In this document: positions 16,019 to 16,988 of the stretch, one piece after another
Layout of the letters: the number at the start of each line of letters is the position of its first letter
How positions within the stretch are numbered: position 1 is the first letter of the stretch
Assembly: GCA_964581115.1 (NCBI GenBank)
Contig: CAZOMY010000050.1
Location: 1-16,988, forward strand
Direction: 5' to 3'
Length of the DNA stretch: 16,988 nt
DNA from: 2-02-FULL-55-14 sp964581115
GTDB lineage: Bacteria > Bacteroidota > Ignavibacteria > UBA10030
Position numbers and translations under genes: made by a program
Notes under the pieces: model-generated
Database searches by the model: none
Seen by the model: only the letters and a program-made list of their open reading frames with translations
What the model was told of the DNA's origin: nothing

Positions 16019-16045
16019 GATGAACAGGATGAACAGGATAGGACG
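16019..16045 (+). repeat. 9-bp tandem units upstream of the DUF4861 gene
   Basis: GATGAACAG occurs twice in direct succession (16019-16027 and 16028-16036), followed by a degenerate third unit GATAGGACG (16037-16045). AGGACATC (16011-16018) just upstream echoes the AGGAT core, so an older copy may precede the array. The array fills much of the 70-base gap between the esterase stop and the next start at 16075. It may be a dispersed intergenic element; this was not checked. Confidence 0.55.
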
Positions 16046-16074
16046 GGAACATACATCCCATAGAGAATGTGACG

Positions 16075-16988
16075 ATGAACAACGCGCTCTTCGAACGTCG
16101 AACCCATCGCCTTGGGGTCGGTTTGTTCTTCTTCATATCGCTGGCGGCTGCCCAAGAACCATCCTTGCGGCTCAGCGTGCGCAATCCTTCCAACATCGAT
16201 CGTCCGCAGGAGCCGGTGGTTGTGGCATGGCCTGAAGTGGTCCGAGGATTGTCCAAGCTGACCTCGCCATCCGTCGTGGTAACGGGAGAGAATGGCCGCG
16301 CGTTGCTGACGCAGGTGGACGACCTCGATGCCGACGGTACTCCAGACGAGCTGGTCTTCGTCGCCGACTTCAAGGCGGGAGAAGAGCGATCCTTCATGGT
16401 ACGACAGGGCCCGAAGCCGACCCACATTGCCTCGCCGCCGGTCAGGTCTGATGCCGGCAATTGGAAGAAGTCGCCTGGAGGTCCGGTCTCGGTGGATGAC
16501 GATGATGGTCCGGGCTTGTTAAGATCTCAAAGCACGTACGTCTTTGACGGGATCGGATGGGAATCAGAGTTGACCGGGTACCGCTTGTATCTGGATGAAC
16601 GGAACGCCATCGACATTCAGGGAAAGCGGATACCGGGGCTGTACTGGAATTTCATCGGCTCATCGGGAGTCGACTATCAGGCCGACGCCGAATGGGGCAT
16701 GGACGTTCTGCATGTCGGTCCGGCCTTGGGCGTCGGTGGCTTCGGATTCTGGCACGGCGACAGCGTGGTGAAGCCCATCGTGCTCGAACGTCGAAGGACG
16801 CGCATCATCGCACGCGGACCGGTCCGCGCCGTCGTGAGGGTGGACTACCATGGCTGGAAGGTCGGTGAGGAGCGTATCAATGCTACGTCGATCTACACCA
16901 TCTACGGCGGCGAACCGTTCACCGAGCACCGGCTCACGGTGGAAGGCCTGAAACCCCGCACCGTCGCGACCGGTATCGTGAAGCACGC
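16075..16988 (+). CDS. DUF4861 family protein, truncated by the window edge
   Basis: The frame is open from ATG 16075 to the last base, giving 304 complete codons. The N-terminus is a signal peptide (RLGVGLFFFISLAAAQE, cleavage near residue 27). The body has the marks I associate with DUF4861: RPQEPVVVAWPE near 43-54, YVFDGIGWES (155-164), YRLYLDERNAIDI (169-181), EWGMDVLHVG (206-215), and a GPVRAVVRVDY run later. The family is found in polysaccharide-use loci, often beside pectin and rhamnogalacturonan enzymes. Its biochemical activity is not known to me. Position at the end of the pectinase block suggests a role in processing pectic oligosaccharides, probably in the periplasm. The start has only a weak ribosome-binding site (GAGA near 16063). 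An unrelated domain could follow beyond the edge. Confidence 0.8.
   Translation, partial: MNNALFERRTHRLGVGLFFFISLAAAQEPSLRLSVRNPSNIDRPQEPVVVAWPEVVRGLSKLTSPSVVVTGENGRALLTQVDDLDADGTPDELVFVADFKAGEERSFMVRQGPKPTHIASPPVRSDAGNWKKSPGGPVSVDDDDGPGLLRSQSTYVFDGIGWESELTGYRLYLDERNAIDIQGKRIPGLYWNFIGSSGVDYQADAEWGMDVLHVGPALGVGGFGFWHGDSVVKPIVLERRRTRIIARGPVRAVVRVDYHGWKVGEERINATSIYTIYGGEPFTEHRLTVEGLKPRTVATGIVKH

Noticed and set aside
11540..16045. The short tandem repeats as a CRISPR array
   Set aside because: Units are 9-10 bases with no spacers, the three arrays have different sequences, and no cas genes are present.

Overview
The window holds ten genes, all on the + strand. They are separated by gaps of at most about 90 bases, with one 4-base overlap, so they look like one transcription unit. 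The last gene runs off the right edge. The theme is pectin (polygalacturonan) breakdown coupled to outer-membrane uptake. Base composition is GC-rich, with strong G/C bias at third codon positions. Two proteins end in the 'NxPNPFNPTT' type of type IX secretion (T9SS) sorting domain. Together with PorV-like and carboxypeptidase-regulatory/TonB receptor proteins, this points to the Fibrobacteres-Chlorobi-Bacteroidetes superphylum. A GC-rich member of an Ignavibacteria/Kapabacteria/Chlorobi-like lineage is more likely than a classical Bacteroides. The exact taxon cannot be read from the sequence.

Layout. Bases 1-181 are a leader with a small hairpin, a candidate promoter and a 13-bp dyad. Genes 1-4 (182-8110) form a cell-surface block: a TonB-dependent receptor, a large exported protein with a T9SS-like C-terminal domain, a PorV/PorQ-family beta-barrel protein, and a second FadL/PorV-like barrel protein. 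No SusD homologue is present. Gene 5 (8178-9734) is an exported, repetitive beta-rich protein with a clear T9SS sorting domain and no recognised enzymatic domain. Genes 6-9 (9823-16004) are the enzymes: a T9SS-exported family 1 pectate lyase, a GH28 polygalacturonase-like lipoprotein, a second GH28 enzyme with an ordinary signal peptide, and a divergent CE8 pectin methylesterase with a C-terminal Fn3-like domain. Gene 10 (16075 to the edge) is the start of a DUF4861 protein.

How the parts may work together (inference from export signals). The pectate lyase and the gene 5 protein would act outside the cell. The GH28 lipoprotein would sit on a membrane surface, and the second GH28, the esterase and the DUF4861 protein would finish the oligosaccharides in the periplasm. 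The TonB receptor would import the fragments. The T9SS-tailed gene 2 protein may replace SusD as the surface partner, and the locus-borne PorV-like protein may help deliver the T9SS cargo. No regulator, sugar kinase, isomerase or inner-membrane transporter is present in the window.

Three of the gaps in the enzyme half (before genes 7, 8 and 10) each carry a different short imperfect tandem repeat with a 9- or 10-base period. In one case the repeat runs into the probable start codon. No RNA genes, insertion sequences, CRISPR arrays or convincing terminators were seen.
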